DNA of 50,435 bases from Romboutsia lituseburensis DSM 797 (GTDB lineage: Bacteria; Bacillota; Clostridia; Peptostreptococcales; Peptostreptococcaceae): positions 1 to 50,435 of the forward strand of contig NZ_FNGW01000014.1 in NCBI RefSeq assembly GCF_900103615.1, in the 5' to 3' direction. The translations under genes were made by a program, and so were the position numbers. Below are positions 15,145-24,473 of this stretch, piece by piece. The notes beneath the pieces are model-generated. The model had not been told where the DNA came from. It searched no databases and saw only the letters and a program-made list of their open reading frames with translations. Every line of letters starts with the position of its first letter. Positions within the stretch are counted from its first letter, which is position 1.

Positions 15145-16257
15145 TTAATCACCTATCTTTCTTTTTATCTTATCTATTAAAGTTGGTATGTTATTCCCAA
15201 CTCTTACGTCTATTTGTAATCCTTCTTTTGTGTAAGTCTCCACTATTTGAGTTATTCTTTCGTTGAGCATTATACCTAGCTCTCTATCCATAAGAGTTAC
15301 TTTATCTCCTAAGTCATAATCTTCTCTATAAATTAGCCCTTCAGTTTGTATTATATCTCCTTCGTAAGTAAGAGTTTCTTCACAATCTGATAGCTTTTCT
15401 AAACCTCTTTGCTTAAGTAGTTCATTATACTCATTGATAGGTATACTGACTTCATTTTCTCCAGATACTCTTTTATCAGATATATCCCTAGCATCTACAA
15501 ATAATTCTCTTCTATCTAACCCACTTACTTCTGAATTTAACATAAGAGTCTTTCTAGCTTTACCTTCTCCAGCACCAGCTACTAAGCATGTATTCTTTAA
15601 CTCAGAATCACTATCTACAAATGTTTGACCTTCTATGTTCTCGAAGTCAACTGAGAATATAGCTGGTGCATTAGTCTCCTGTAGTGCTGTTCTATCCTTA
15701 CCTTTATAAAACTCTATTCCTATTTTAAAGTCGCTCTCATCAAAATATGACCTTATACCTAACTCTGATTCTTTTATAACCTCTATGACTTCTTTGTTTA
15801 AATTCTTATAATGGCTTACTCTGCTTATTTCTTTTCCTAGATCTTTGTATATGCCTAACTTAAGAAAAGGAATAACCCTTTTTAAATCTTCACAGTTTAT
15901 ACAATTCTTATCTATTAAAGCTCTAGCCACTGTTTCAGAGTTTCCTTTCTCTTCTTGTTGAAATAAAGTTATTCTTCTGTCTAACCATCCATCATGAGAT
16001 AGTCCTCTTATAGTCAAGAAGTTAATTCCATCATCATCTTTTGATATACTTCTGTGGTCTATATAAATAGATTCTTTCATATCTGGAGCCTTAACTAGTG
16101 TGTATCCATTCTGAAACAATTCCATATTGTCAAAGTTCGGAGGAACTTTTATTGTAATCTTATCAGGATCATAATAGTTTCTCTCCCACATGAATGAATC
16201 AAACTCATCTATATTTCCTATTAACTTCATATTTTTATCAAATACATACAAATTCAT
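15145..16257 (-). CDS. Siphovirus Gp37-like tail protein
   Basis: A 370-residue protein. The N-terminal segment (LYVFDKNMKLIG, FDSFMWERNYYDPDKITIKVP) matches the ReqiPepy6 Gp37-like family, which forms part of the tail tip (Tal-like hub) in siphophages of Gram-positive bacteria. The rest contains DYDLGDKVTLMD, typical of this family's C-terminal part. The start has GGGGGTATAA upstream, and it lies between Dit and the receptor-binding protein, as expected for the tail-tip hub. No wall-hydrolase domain is visible, unlike longer Tal proteins. Confidence 0.85.
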   Translation of the reverse strand: MNLYVFDKNMKLIGNIDEFDSFMWERNYYDPDKITIKVPPNFDNMELFQNGYTLVKAPDMKESIYIDHRSISKDDDGINFLTIRGLSHDGWLDRRITLFQQEEKGNSETVARALIDKNCINCEDLKRVIPFLKLGIYKDLGKEISRVSHYKNLNKEVIEVIKESELGIRSYFDESDFKIGIEFYKGKDRTALQETNAPAIFSVDFENIEGQTFVDSDSELKNTCLVAGAGEGKARKTLMLNSEVSGLDRRELFVDARDISDKRVSGENEVSIPINEYNELLKQRGLEKLSDCEETLTYEGDIIQTEGLIYREDYDLGDKVTLMDRELGIMLNERITQIVETYTKEGLQIDVRVGNNIPTLIDKIKRKIGD

Positions 16258-16259
16258 AT

Positions 16260-17141
16260 TTATACCCCCAAGAAATATTCAGTATGGTATATAAAGACTT
16301 CTAGCTGTTCTAAAAGTTCCTCTGCATCATACCTTATAATATTGTCGCCTTCTTCAAGCCACATGAATGTACTTCTAAAATCTAGTAAGTTAAATATATT
16401 TTTAGTTACTCCATTTAACTTACTAGTTACTCTCTTCTTACCTCTATGAGTAGTTACAGTTATTTCTTCTCCAGGATCCATAGTCTTATTTATCTTTATA
16501 TATTCTTTAGTATATACATTATATATAGAGGGATTCTTTACCCTGGACCTAGCCCTGAATACCACTCTTATAGGTGTTGGAGATTCTCCCTGATTCTTTA
16601 TATCAGCTACTATAGAATTGTTTCTAATAGATAACTCTTTACCTTCTTCTTCAATCTCTAAATCAAAGAAGAAATTGCCTATATCATTACCAAAGTCGGT
16701 TCTTATTTCATTCTCGGCTTCAAAGTATGGATAAGGCATCAAAAGTTGAATTTGAAACTCAACTAATTGATTTAGTGTAGAATAATCATCTTTAAACTCA
16801 GGAGCTTGGATAACTCTAAGGTTACTAGCTTTCCTTTGGCAAGTTTCTTTGTATATTATCATAGTACCTGATAACTTAGGATTAAAAGCTTTATATAAGT
16901 CTCTTTTCAGTTTCTCTCTTTGAACTTCTGTATCAACAAATATATAGCAATTTAAAGTTAATACTCTTTCTTTTAATATCACAGAATGTACTGTACTTCC
17001 ATCCTGGTATAAAGTTTGAGTAGTAATTGGATCAGCATCCATACCATGAAATCCTTTAGGTTCATATAAAAAGAGAGGGCCATTATGATCTAATGTAATA
17101 GATTGCCCTCTCTCATTTACATATTTTATTTTATCTATCAT
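16260..17141 (-). CDS. Distal tail protein (Dit, Siphovirus tail component)
   Basis: A 293-residue protein beginning with an N-terminal beta-rich domain (MIDKIKYVNERG, TQTLYQDGSTV) typical of Dit/Sipho_tail proteins, and a C-terminal galectin-like half. Dit hexamers sit at the end of the tail tube, beneath the tape measure, and hold the hub. AAGGAGGATC precedes ATG. It follows the tape-measure gene by 14 bp, the canonical order. Confidence 0.88.
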   Translation of the reverse strand: MIDKIKYVNERGQSITLDHNGPLFLYEPKGFHGMDADPITTQTLYQDGSTVHSVILKERVLTLNCYIFVDTEVQREKLKRDLYKAFNPKLSGTMIIYKETCQRKASNLRVIQAPEFKDDYSTLNQLVEFQIQLLMPYPYFEAENEIRTDFGNDIGNFFFDLEIEEEGKELSIRNNSIVADIKNQGESPTPIRVVFRARSRVKNPSIYNVYTKEYIKINKTMDPGEEITVTTHRGKKRVTSKLNGVTKNIFNLLDFRSTFMWLEEGDNIIRYDAEELLEQLEVFIYHTEYFLGV

Positions 17142-17155
17142 AGTGATCCTCCTTT

Positions 17156-20100
17156 CTATCTTAATAGATACCCTAATTTTCTTAATTGCACTTCTTCTTG
17201 TCTCTTTAACTCTCTTATAGAAGCCTGTTTAGGACTATTATAAGTATTGTATATAGTAACATTTGGTTTATTATCATTTCTACTGTTGGAAGATTCACTA
17301 GAACCTGTATTCCTATTCGACTCTATTCCTCTAGAGTACCCTAGACTCATAGCTGATGCACTTAATGCCCTTTCATTTGAATTCATTAGATCTCTAGTTG
17401 ATATATTAGAATTTCCACTCTTAAAATCATTTATTTCTTTTACAGCTCCCCTTACAGAAGTAACAACTTTAGAAGTTATTCTCTCCACAGTATTATATAA
17501 ACTTCCTTCCATTGATTCTAAACCTTTTATAAATTCTATTATAGACAATTTACCAGATTGAAGGAAATCTTGAGGTACAGCACCGAACTTTTTATTAATA
17601 GTATCTATTTGCTTTTGCACTTCATCAGCCATGTCTTTACCAAGCTTTTCATACTCAGCTAAATATTTATCTTTAAGTCCTGCTATTTCATTCTCAATCC
17701 TGTTCTTTTCATCCTCAGTGTCTTGTTTAGCTCTTTCTTCAGCCATTCGCTTCTTCTCTTCAAATAGCTGTTCATATCTTTCAAGTTCTTTTTGTGATAA
17801 TCTATTTAATGCTGCTATCTCTTGATGTGCTTGTGGTCCTTTCTTAAGTAATTCATCATATAGACCTTTTCCTACTTTACCTGCTAAGTCATTCATATCT
17901 TCATCCCAAGTTTTAAATATTTCTACTTGTTGTTGAAGATTATCTACTAACTGACTTCCAGATACATCATCCTTCATTTTTACTTCTGCAAATATATCAG
18001 ACCATCCCATAAGAGAATTAACTCTTGATTCATATATCTTTTGATATTCATCATTTAGTTTCTTTTCTTCATTTATGTACTTTTCGTTTAAGTCTTGAAC
18101 CTTCTGATGATACTTTTCTTGTATATCTAAAAGATTTTCTTTGAACAATCTCTCAGCTTCAGCTCTATCCTCTTCTAACTTTTCCTTATCTGAGTTAAGT
18201 TTTTCTAGAGATTCTTTTTCTTTCTCAGCATAATCTTCATTTATCTTAGCTTTCTTTTCCCAGTAATCTTGATTAGCTTTAGACATAGTCTCATTATGCT
18301 TCTCAGTAGCTTTTCTTTCAGCTTCTCTATACTCCTGGTCAGCTTTTTTAATAGCTTCATTACGTTTCTTTCTGTCTTTAGCATACTTACTATTAGCTTC
18401 TGATATTTTCTGAGCCTTCTTTCTTTCTGCTTCATCTAAAGCTTTTGCTTGTACACTTTGAGCTTCTGCACTTTTCTTGGCCCAGTCCTTATCTAACTCT
18501 TCTAACTTTTTATTTCTATCCTTGCCATACTTAACTAATCTATCTTCATGGTCTTTCTGTAGCTTTTCTATTCCTCCAAGGCCAGACTCCCATCTTTCTT
18601 CATTCTTATTCCACATACCGTCTACTTGGCCTATCATTACTGATAACCCTTCTATAAAGGCATTAGCAGCATTCTCACCGGACATCTTATAAGAACTCGT
18701 TATATCTAGAGAACTAGCTGCATTAGCAAGAGTATTTTTAACAGCTGATATTATACTACTTGCCCCCGAAGACACAGCTGCAAATGATCTAGTACTAAGA
18801 GAACGGGTATTTACTGATACATTAGGCTGAATGCTTAAAGCTACTGCTGACCTTACATTAAATGATTTCGGCTTAGGTATATTAGCTACTGCTGAACTCA
18901 TAGCCGATTTTTTACTATTAAAACCATCTATCCATGCTTGTCCTGCTGATTGTCCCGCTGACCTAAATGATGACGTATGAGCTGATGCATTACTAGCAGC
19001 TGACGCTATATTAGAGCTTACTATTCCTGGTATTTTCTTAAATGAGTTATTTATTCCATTGTATGCATCTGACCCTGCTTGTTTAGCTACTTGTGCTAAC
19101 TTAGTGAAAGACTGTTTAGCTCCATTGTACATATTGGTAGATTCCTGTTGTACGGATCTAGTTCCCTTTTTAAAATCCGCATCTATATCAGATGCTACTT
19201 TAGAAGTGTCTTTCTTCACGCCTTGAGACATTTTAGATGTAGCTGATGTAACAGCTTTGCTTCCAGCATCCATATTTGACTTAGCACTACTTCCAGCTTT
19301 CTTAGTATCCGAATCTGTATTCTTAGCTAGATTGCCTGTGTTAGCTTTAGCTTTGTCAGTACCGCTCTTTGTATTTTTATCTACATCGTTTGCATACTGT
19401 TTGGTATTAGCATCACCCTTTTTCTGTGCATCCTTAGTGTTCTTGTCTAAATCAGTTGCTAAGTCTTTGGTATTCTTACTACCTTTTTCCTTTGCCTGCT
19501 TAGTGTTATTATCCACACTAAGAGCTAGTTGTTTGGTATTATTATCAGCATCTTGTGCCATTTGTTTAGTATACTCAGATGATTCAGTTCTTAATTGTGA
19601 TATTAATTGACTAGCATCTAGTCCCATACCATTAATGTTGTTAGTAACTGTATCTTTCATTTGTTGAGTCGTCATACCTGAATCTAGGTTTATTCCTTGG
19701 AATACTTGTTTCCATGAATCACCCATAGAAGAAAGTTGAGTTACTGTCTCTTGGTTCATAGTAGCTAACTGAGATACCACATTGTTTATCGCTTCAGGCA
19801 TACCTTGAGTAGCTGCTGTTTTAAACTCATTAAACATATCAGTAGCTGATTGCTTGAATGCTTCGCTCTCTATTAACATGTTTTCATTTATTGTTTTCAT
19901 AGCGCTATCAATATCAGTTTTGATAGTATCCATATTAAACTTTCCACTAGTAGCCATACTTTCTAAGTTCGCAGTAAACTTAGCAGTAGCTTCCTCTGGA
20001 TTCATCTTCTCGTATATACCCTCAAACAGTACAGCCATAGTATCAGATGTACCTCTTAATATAGTAAGAGATTTATCATCTAAATTACCTAACTCATCTG

Positions 20101-21496
20101 TAAAATTCTGAGCTATTTTTCCTGCATTATCTTTAGTAAGGTTAGGTAACTCTTTCATAGCTAAGTCAAAAGTATCTACTACATTTCCTAATTTATCTGC
20201 TGAAGTAGATTTTAATAATTCTAAAGCACTATTAGTTTCTGCTGCTATATTACTTAAAGCTTCAGCAGTATTGTTTTCTATCTTAGCCCAACCTTCTCTC
20301 CAGATGTCATCTACTTTACTCCAATGTCCTGTCAGTATCGCCCCTATCATTTTAGCAGCCGTAGTTATTAAGATAATCATATTGCCGAAAGTTAATTGAA
20401 CCACACCAGCTATAAACTCACATACTGTTCCTATAAATATTCCTAAGGCTCCAAATTTATCCTGTAAAAATTCTAAGGCTGAAGTAGATGTACCAACATA
20501 AGTTACTAGTCCTACTAATGCTGCTACTAACCCTGCTACTGCTAATGGAACTCCTAACACTGCTACATTCATAGATGCTGCTGCTCCAGTAACTAACTCA
20601 AAACCTAATGCCATATTAGGCAACATAGTTAATAGTGTTCCTCCTATCAATAATAGAGGCCCTATCACAGCTACTAGCCCTCCTATAGCTACCATAAACG
20701 TTTGAGTTCCTGAATCTAATTCATTAAAACAAGTTAATACATCAGTAGCACCATCTACTATACCTCTGAAAGCTGGAATTAATATATCTCCGATTACTAT
20801 TCCTGCTCCTTCAAGAGCTGATTTAAAGTTATCTATAGAACCTTTTAAATTGTCCTGCATAACATCAGCCATAGACTTAGCTGCTCCATCTGAATTAGCT
20901 ATTGCACCTGTTAACTTATTAAAATCACTTTCACTTGCATTCACTATAGCAGCCCATCCAGACATGGCTTCTTTACCAAATATAGTTGATAAAGCCTGCG
21001 CTTTAGTTGTTTCATTTAAGTCTCCTAGATTAGTTCTAAGATTTTCCATAGTACCCATAAAGTCTACAGAACCATCTGCATTTTTAACAAGCTCTATATT
21101 ATATTTTTCCATAGCTGCTTGCATCTGGTCTGTTGGTTTTACTAAATTAGTAAGCCCTGCCCTTAAAGCAGTACCTGCTTGTGAACCTTTTATACCAGCA
21201 TTACCCATAAGACCTATAGCTAATGATAAATCTTGCATATTTATGCCTAGTGTTCCAGCAACTGGACCAACATATTTAAGCGTTTCTCCCATTAGTTCTA
21301 TACTTGTATTTGAATTAGAACATGTAGCAGCCATGACATCAACAAACATTCCTGTATCTTTAGCAGTAAGACCTAACCCCGTAAGTCCATCTGTAACTAT
21401 ATCAGACGTTAATGCTAAATCTGTTCCTCCTGCTGCTGCAAGATCTAGAACTCCTGGTAGTCCTGCCATCATATCTTCAGTTTTCCAACCAGCCAT
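17156..21496 (-). CDS. Tape measure protein, exon 2 (C-terminal 1446 aa)
   Basis: The main body of the tape measure. It opens with MAGWKTEDMMAGLPGVL, the well-conserved continuation of the N-terminal tape-measure domain encoded at 21762-22142. Joined, the protein is 1573 residues. Hydrophobic segments lie at about 395-517 of the joined numbering. An NTK-containing repeat of about 13-17 residues and long coiled coils rich in Lys/Glu/Ala follow, then a C-terminal tail. It sets tail length and is ejected during DNA entry. The ATG at 21496 has no usable ribosome binding site, since the bases upstream are intron sequence, so this is exon 2 rather than a separate gene. Confidence 0.92.
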   Translation of the reverse strand: MAGWKTEDMMAGLPGVLDLAAAGGTDLALTSDIVTDGLTGLGLTAKDTGMFVDVMAATCSNSNTSIELMGETLKYVGPVAGTLGINMQDLSLAIGLMGNAGIKGSQAGTALRAGLTNLVKPTDQMQAAMEKYNIELVKNADGSVDFMGTMENLRTNLGDLNETTKAQALSTIFGKEAMSGWAAIVNASESDFNKLTGAIANSDGAAKSMADVMQDNLKGSIDNFKSALEGAGIVIGDILIPAFRGIVDGATDVLTCFNELDSGTQTFMVAIGGLVAVIGPLLLIGGTLLTMLPNMALGFELVTGAAASMNVAVLGVPLAVAGLVAALVGLVTYVGTSTSALEFLQDKFGALGIFIGTVCEFIAGVVQLTFGNMIILITTAAKMIGAILTGHWSKVDDIWREGWAKIENNTAEALSNIAAETNSALELLKSTSADKLGNVVDTFDLAMKELPNLTKDNAGKIAQNFTDELGNLDDKSLTILRGTSDTMAVLFEGIYEKMNPEEATAKFTANLESMATSGKFNMDTIKTDIDSAMKTINENMLIESEAFKQSATDMFNEFKTAATQGMPEAINNVVSQLATMNQETVTQLSSMGDSWKQVFQGINLDSGMTTQQMKDTVTNNINGMGLDASQLISQLRTESSEYTKQMAQDADNNTKQLALSVDNNTKQAKEKGSKNTKDLATDLDKNTKDAQKKGDANTKQYANDVDKNTKSGTDKAKANTGNLAKNTDSDTKKAGSSAKSNMDAGSKAVTSATSKMSQGVKKDTSKVASDIDADFKKGTRSVQQESTNMYNGAKQSFTKLAQVAKQAGSDAYNGINNSFKKIPGIVSSNIASAASNASAHTSSFRSAGQSAGQAWIDGFNSKKSAMSSAVANIPKPKSFNVRSAVALSIQPNVSVNTRSLSTRSFAAVSSGASSIISAVKNTLANAASSLDITSSYKMSGENAANAFIEGLSVMIGQVDGMWNKNEERWESGLGGIEKLQKDHEDRLVKYGKDRNKKLEELDKDWAKKSAEAQSVQAKALDEAERKKAQKISEANSKYAKDRKKRNEAIKKADQEYREAERKATEKHNETMSKANQDYWEKKAKINEDYAEKEKESLEKLNSDKEKLEEDRAEAERLFKENLLDIQEKYHQKVQDLNEKYINEEKKLNDEYQKIYESRVNSLMGWSDIFAEVKMKDDVSGSQLVDNLQQQVEIFKTWDEDMNDLAGKVGKGLYDELLKKGPQAHQEIAALNRLSQKELERYEQLFEEKKRMAEERAKQDTEDEKNRIENEIAGLKDKYLAEYEKLGKDMADEVQKQIDTINKKFGAVPQDFLQSGKLSIIEFIKGLESMEGSLYNTVERITSKVVTSVRGAVKEINDFKSGNSNISTRDLMNSNERALSASAMSLGYSRGIESNRNTGSSESSNSRNDNKPNVTIYNTYNSPKQASIRELKRQEEVQLRKLGYLLR

Positions 21497-21761
21497 CTAA
21501 CTTCATTGTCTAGGCTCTTTATCCTAGAACTAAGGTTTCCCTTAGAGTTGGACTATCTCTTTACCCTCGGCTTTACGTTAGGGCAGTGGATTTCGTGGGA
21601 GTTTCTTCTGTTCTAGATTACTTCTCCTAGTCTCTAAACCTTTTATATATCCCTATATAATTTGGTAATTGATTGGCGTATCTATTTATATAGACTTAGC
21701 TTTCCAATTTTAACCCACTAGTTTATGCTATAGATTTCTCTATAGCCGAGCATTTTAGTTT
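21497..21761 (-). other. Group I self-splicing intron in the tape measure gene, 265 nt
   Basis: On the minus strand the sequence between TATATGGGT and ATGGCTGG has group I hallmarks. An R-like element GTTTAGAGACTA and an S-like element AAGAGATAGTCC pair as P7 (GACUA / UAGUC). P2 is CTATAGA-GAAA-TCTATAG. P1 pairs exon GGGU with intron GCUC, leaving the required U-G pair at the 5' splice site, and the intron ends in G. Removing 265 nt restores the reading frame exactly. No endonuclease is encoded inside. Confidence 0.9.
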
Positions 21762-22142
21762 ACCCATATAAGAAAGAGCATCAGCAGCTTCAGAAGCACT
21801 AAACTTAGTTGTTGCTCCTAAATTCTTAGCCATCCCCTCTAACTTTTGCATATCCGAACCGGTAGCACCACTTATAGCTTGAACTTTAGACATTCCTGCT
21901 TCAAAATCTGCTGCTGTTTTTATTGATAATGCTCCTACACCTACTAATGGTACAGTCATAAACTTTGTCATGTTGGCTCCTACACCTTTCATAACTCCAC
22001 CTAATGCTTGCATTTTCTGACCACTAGTAGCAGTATCACTATTGAATATTCCTAATTGTTGTGTAGCTGATTTTATTCCACTTTCAAAACCTTTTATATC
22101 TAAGTCTAAATAACCTACAGCAGTTCCCACATCTAAACTCAT
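21762..22142 (-). CDS. Tape measure protein, exon 1 (N-terminal 127 aa)
   Basis: The start ATG at 22142 follows GGAGGTG. Residues 1-127 form the typical beginning of a siphophage tape measure: LDIKGFESGIKSATQQL, then a Gly-rich segment, then ADFEAGMSKVQAISG and TKFSASEAADALSYMG. Read straight through, the frame runs 12 codons into intron sequence and stops at 21723. Spliced, it continues SYMG-MAGWKT, which matches the family. Unspliced mRNA would give a truncated 139-aa protein, so tail assembly depends on splicing. Confidence 0.9.
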
Positions 22143-22154
22143 AATAACACCTCC

Positions 22155-22319
22155 TTACCTCTTTAATATCTCGCTTTGGAATGTTTTTCTATTTCCTGTA
22201 GATTTATCTACTTTATCTTCTTCAAACATCACAGATGAAGGATCATCCCTTAGAGCTTGAATTATTTGGATACATACTTCATCAAAACAGAAGGCAACAT
22301 AGGTATTACTTATTCCCAT
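22155..22319 (-). CDS. Second tail assembly chaperone (T part), 54 aa or frameshift product
   Basis: This 54-codon frame (MGISNTYVAFCFDEV to SEILKR) overlaps the end of the first chaperone and ends 12 bp before the tape measure. The segment TYVAFCFDE resembles the T half of G/GT tail chaperones. It is in the +1 (equally -2) frame relative to the first chaperone, and that frame stays open well upstream of the ATG, while the usual -1 frame closes at once. It is therefore either expressed as an extension of the first protein by frameshifting or started at the ATG at 22319, which has only a weak, distant AAGG. Confidence 0.6.
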   Translation of the reverse strand: MGISNTYVAFCFDEVCIQIIQALRDDPSSVMFEEDKVDKSTGNRKTFQSEILKR

Positions 22320-22782
22320 TATTTCGCTTGGCCTTTTGTGGAACTCCTTCGCTTGGGCTATTATTCTTAAGACCTTCTCTGAACTTACGAAATCGATTTA
22401 ATGTACTTACGTCTCCTATTGCATATTCAGCTATCATTCTTTTCTGAATACTCGTTAATGGTAGTCCAGCTTCTTCAAAGTCTTTAAATGTAGGTTGGAT
22501 AAGAGCTTGTTTATAAACTATTTCAGTAAATTCTCTTAATTGTTGTTCCCACACAGCTAACTCTTTTTCAGAAGGAGCTGGTCCTTTTTGCTGTCTTACA
22601 AATATAGCATTAACAGACATTAATAAAGAGTTAGGTAATATCTTGCATTCTGATAAATCCATTAAAGATACCTTCTTTACTTCTACTAGTATTGCACTTT
22701 CGTCATTAAACCCAGGTATTTCTATAACTTCATAAACCTCTTGTTTTAATTTCTTTAATTCCTGTAAACTAATTGCTTTCAT
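22306..22782 (-). CDS. Tail assembly chaperone (G protein)
   Basis: A 158-residue, mainly helical protein located between the major tail protein and the tape measure, the fixed position of the tail assembly chaperone. It begins MKAISLQELKKLKQEV and ends in a polar tail. G-type chaperones coat the tape measure during tail tube polymerisation and are made in excess over the G-T fusion. A terminator hairpin 16-38 bp upstream may reduce its expression relative to tail tube protein. Confidence 0.75.
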   Translation of the reverse strand: MKAISLQELKKLKQEVYEVIEIPGFNDESAILVEVKKVSLMDLSECKILPNSLLMSVNAIFVRQQKGPAPSEKELAVWEQQLREFTEIVYKQALIQPTFKDFEEAGLPLTSIQKRMIAEYAIGDVSTLNRFRKFREGLKNNSPSEGVPQKAKRNNGNK

Positions 22783-22795
22783 AATTAAACCTCCT

Positions 22796-22824
22796 AAATT
22801 AAAAGACCTTCCGAAGAAGGTCTT
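22796..22824 (-). terminator. Intra-operon terminator after the tail tube gene
   Basis: AAGACCTTC, loop TTCG, GAAGGTCTT, then TTAATTT on the minus strand. The CUUCGG loop makes it very stable. Its place between tail tube and chaperone genes fits partial termination that keeps the tube protein abundant. Confidence 0.75.
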
Positions 22825-22848
22825 ATGTGTTAGTATTTTTTTATATTG

Positions 22849-23415
22849 TTATATTAAAGATGGTAATTCATCTACTACTTCCATTTTGTAAGGAGCTTGT
22901 CCCTTAGCTGGTCTACACTTCACTGTATATTCATTAGAGTAGTATTCTCCATCTTTTAATGATATAGGTACAGAACTTCCTTTTCCGTTTGACCAAGTTA
23001 TTTTTAAATATCTTCCTGTCTTTCCATCTGTACTAACTTCTGCAGTATAAGTTATAACATCAAGAGCGACTTTATTTCTTGTAGTACCTATAGCTGGTGG
23101 TTCATATGATTTAAATGCTCCACCTTCGGTTTCATATGTTAAAGTCCCTCCCTGCATTACATGTAATAACTCTGGACACATAACATTGTCTTTAAATTTT
23201 AAATCATATCCTAATACCAAGTCTTCAGCAGGTACATTAGCCACTATTTTATTCTTTATTTGAAGAGGTCTATCTTTGCCTTCTTCTACTATTTCTTCTG
23301 TGGTTACTTCATCAGATGTATCAAATGTAAAGGTCCTAGGCTGAGATTCTTTAGTAACTACCTGAACCATCTCAACATCAGTTAATGGTAATTGGTTTTT
23401 TACTGCATTTGCCAT
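22849..23415 (-). CDS. Major tail tube protein
   Basis: A 188-residue beta-rich protein (RTFTFDTSDEV, GYDLKFKDNV, LTYETEGG, ITYTAEVSTDG, YTVKCRPAKG) located after the tail terminator gene and before the chaperones. The length and pattern fit major tail proteins of siphophages, which stack as hexamers into the tail tube. It ends with an intra-operon terminator, consistent with high relative expression. Confidence 0.78.
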   Translation of the reverse strand: MANAVKNQLPLTDVEMVQVVTKESQPRTFTFDTSDEVTTEEIVEEGKDRPLQIKNKIVANVPAEDLVLGYDLKFKDNVMCPELLHVMQGGTLTYETEGGAFKSYEPPAIGTTRNKVALDVITYTAEVSTDGKTGRYLKITWSNGKGSSVPISLKDGEYYSNEYTVKCRPAKGQAPYKMEVVDELPSLI

Positions 23416-23416
23416 T

Positions 23417-23764
23417 TTAAATTCCTTCTTTCTTTTTTATTTTTTTATATGAAAATGATGTCGTATAAGCTTCTTTTTCATCATCAATAACTATTGGAGT
23501 TGGATCATACGCTCTTTTTAACTTATTAATTTCTGCCATACTTCCTTTTACACTTTTTAAATATGGATTCAACTTGCTATATGAGCCTTTAGGATAGTAA
23601 ATAATTATATCTATTAACTCATTATTGAATGACGTTCCTACAATATCCATTTCCGTATTTTCTTTTATAACTAAATAAGGACTTGAGCATATTCCTTCAT
23701 GTTGACCAATCGAATATACATCAAATCCTTTTTCTTTTAAGTGTTTATATAATTCTATGAACAT
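23417..23764 (-). CDS. Tail terminator/completion protein
   Basis: A 115-residue alpha/beta protein (ELYKHLKEKGFDVY, PYLVIKENTE) with the length and position of the tail completion protein, between the HK97 gp10-like protein and the tail tube. Such proteins cap the finished tail and form the head-tail interface. It ends 1 bp before the tail tube start. The assignment rests on synteny more than on motifs. Confidence 0.65.
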   Translation of the reverse strand: MFIELYKHLKEKGFDVYSIGQHEGICSSPYLVIKENTEMDIVGTSFNNELIDIIIYYPKGSYSKLNPYLKSVKGSMAEINKLKRAYDPTPIVIDDEKEAYTTSFSYKKIKKKEGI

Positions 23765-23773
23765 TTAATCACC

Positions 23774-24115
23774 TTATCTAAATATTTTATCTAGTCCTCT
23801 TATAGCTTGCGGACTCATTAAATCTATAGTTGGTTTAATTATTGCATATTTTTTTTCATTACATAACTCTAACCATATACCATAACTTGTACCGTGACTT
23901 AGTTCTATTCTAGCAACTGAACCTATCCATTTCCAGGTTCCAGTAATTGTTTGATGTGCTTGACCACTTCTAGGTGTCCACTTGTAATTAGTTTTCGCAT
24001 GAGCTTCCATTTTTTTAGCCGTAGAATCAGCATGTAAACCAAGAGCTGCTCTAGTCTTAATTTCCTTTTCTGCTAGACCTTTCATAAGTTTACTTCCATC
24101 AAATTTAAAACTCAT
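23774..24115 (-). CDS. HK97 gp10-like head-tail joining protein
   Basis: The start is ATG at 24115 with GGAGG 9 nt upstream; an in-frame start 27 nt earlier lies inside the preceding gene. The 113-residue protein has the pattern typical of HK97 gp10-like proteins: a helical N-terminal half with LHADSTAKKMEAHAK, then TPRSGQAHQTI, and the C-terminal SYGIWLELCNEKKYAIIKPTI. It works at the head-tail connector or neck. Confidence 0.82.
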   Translation of the reverse strand: MSFKFDGSKLMKGLAEKEIKTRAALGLHADSTAKKMEAHAKTNYKWTPRSGQAHQTITGTWKWIGSVARIELSHGTSYGIWLELCNEKKYAIIKPTIDLMSPQAIRGLDKIFR

Positions 24116-24116
24116 A

Positions 24117-24473
24117 TCAGCATTCCTCCAGCAGCATATCAAAGTAAATATTCAATCTATTTTGATTTCCTAAATCTTTAATTCTATGTTTTTTATTATC
24201 AAGTAAGAAATAATCATTTTCTTTTATCTTAATAGTTTCATCATCATAGATAACCATCAAGAACCTTTGCTTATTTCTTTTAATCTCTCCTTTGTCCTTA
24301 GTAATAGCACTTATCATGTTGTTCCCTTCATGATAAAAACCTTTAACAGAGCATATAAGTTCCTCACCTGCAGGTTCTCCAAACTCATTTCTAGAATTTC
24401 TATAAATATCTACATGAGTTGGAAACTTATCTATTACTTTCTTAACCTTAGGTTTTATTTTATTAGCTATCAT
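24117..24473 (-). CDS. Head closure/neck protein
   Basis: A 118-residue protein with a short basic helix and a beta-rich remainder (THVDIYRNSRNEFG, KGFYHEG, YDDETIKIKENDYFLL), a pattern shared by SPP1 gp16-like head closure proteins. Its stop lies next to the gp10-like gene and its start overlaps the gp15/gp6-like connector by 4 bp, so translation is coupled. Confidence 0.7.
   Translation of the reverse strand: MIANKIKPKVKKVIDKFPTHVDIYRNSRNEFGEPAGEELICSVKGFYHEGNNMISAITKDKGEIKRNKQRFLMVIYDDETIKIKENDYFLLDNKKHRIKDLGNQNRLNIYFDMLLEEC

Noticed and set aside
17156-19600. NTK repeats in the tape measure as a DNA-level tandem repeat
   Set aside because: The repeat is visible in protein but its nucleotides vary, so it reflects coiled-coil or extended protein structure rather than a recent duplication.
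20850-21500. Long open frame of 216 codons on the plus strand opposite the tape measure
   Set aside because: It has no ribosome binding site, runs antisense to a well-supported conserved gene, and its length comes from the biased codon use of the tape measure.
21497-22142. Broken tape measure pseudogene
   Set aside because: The interruption has group I intron core elements and its removal restores the frame exactly, so the gene is interrupted but functional by splicing.
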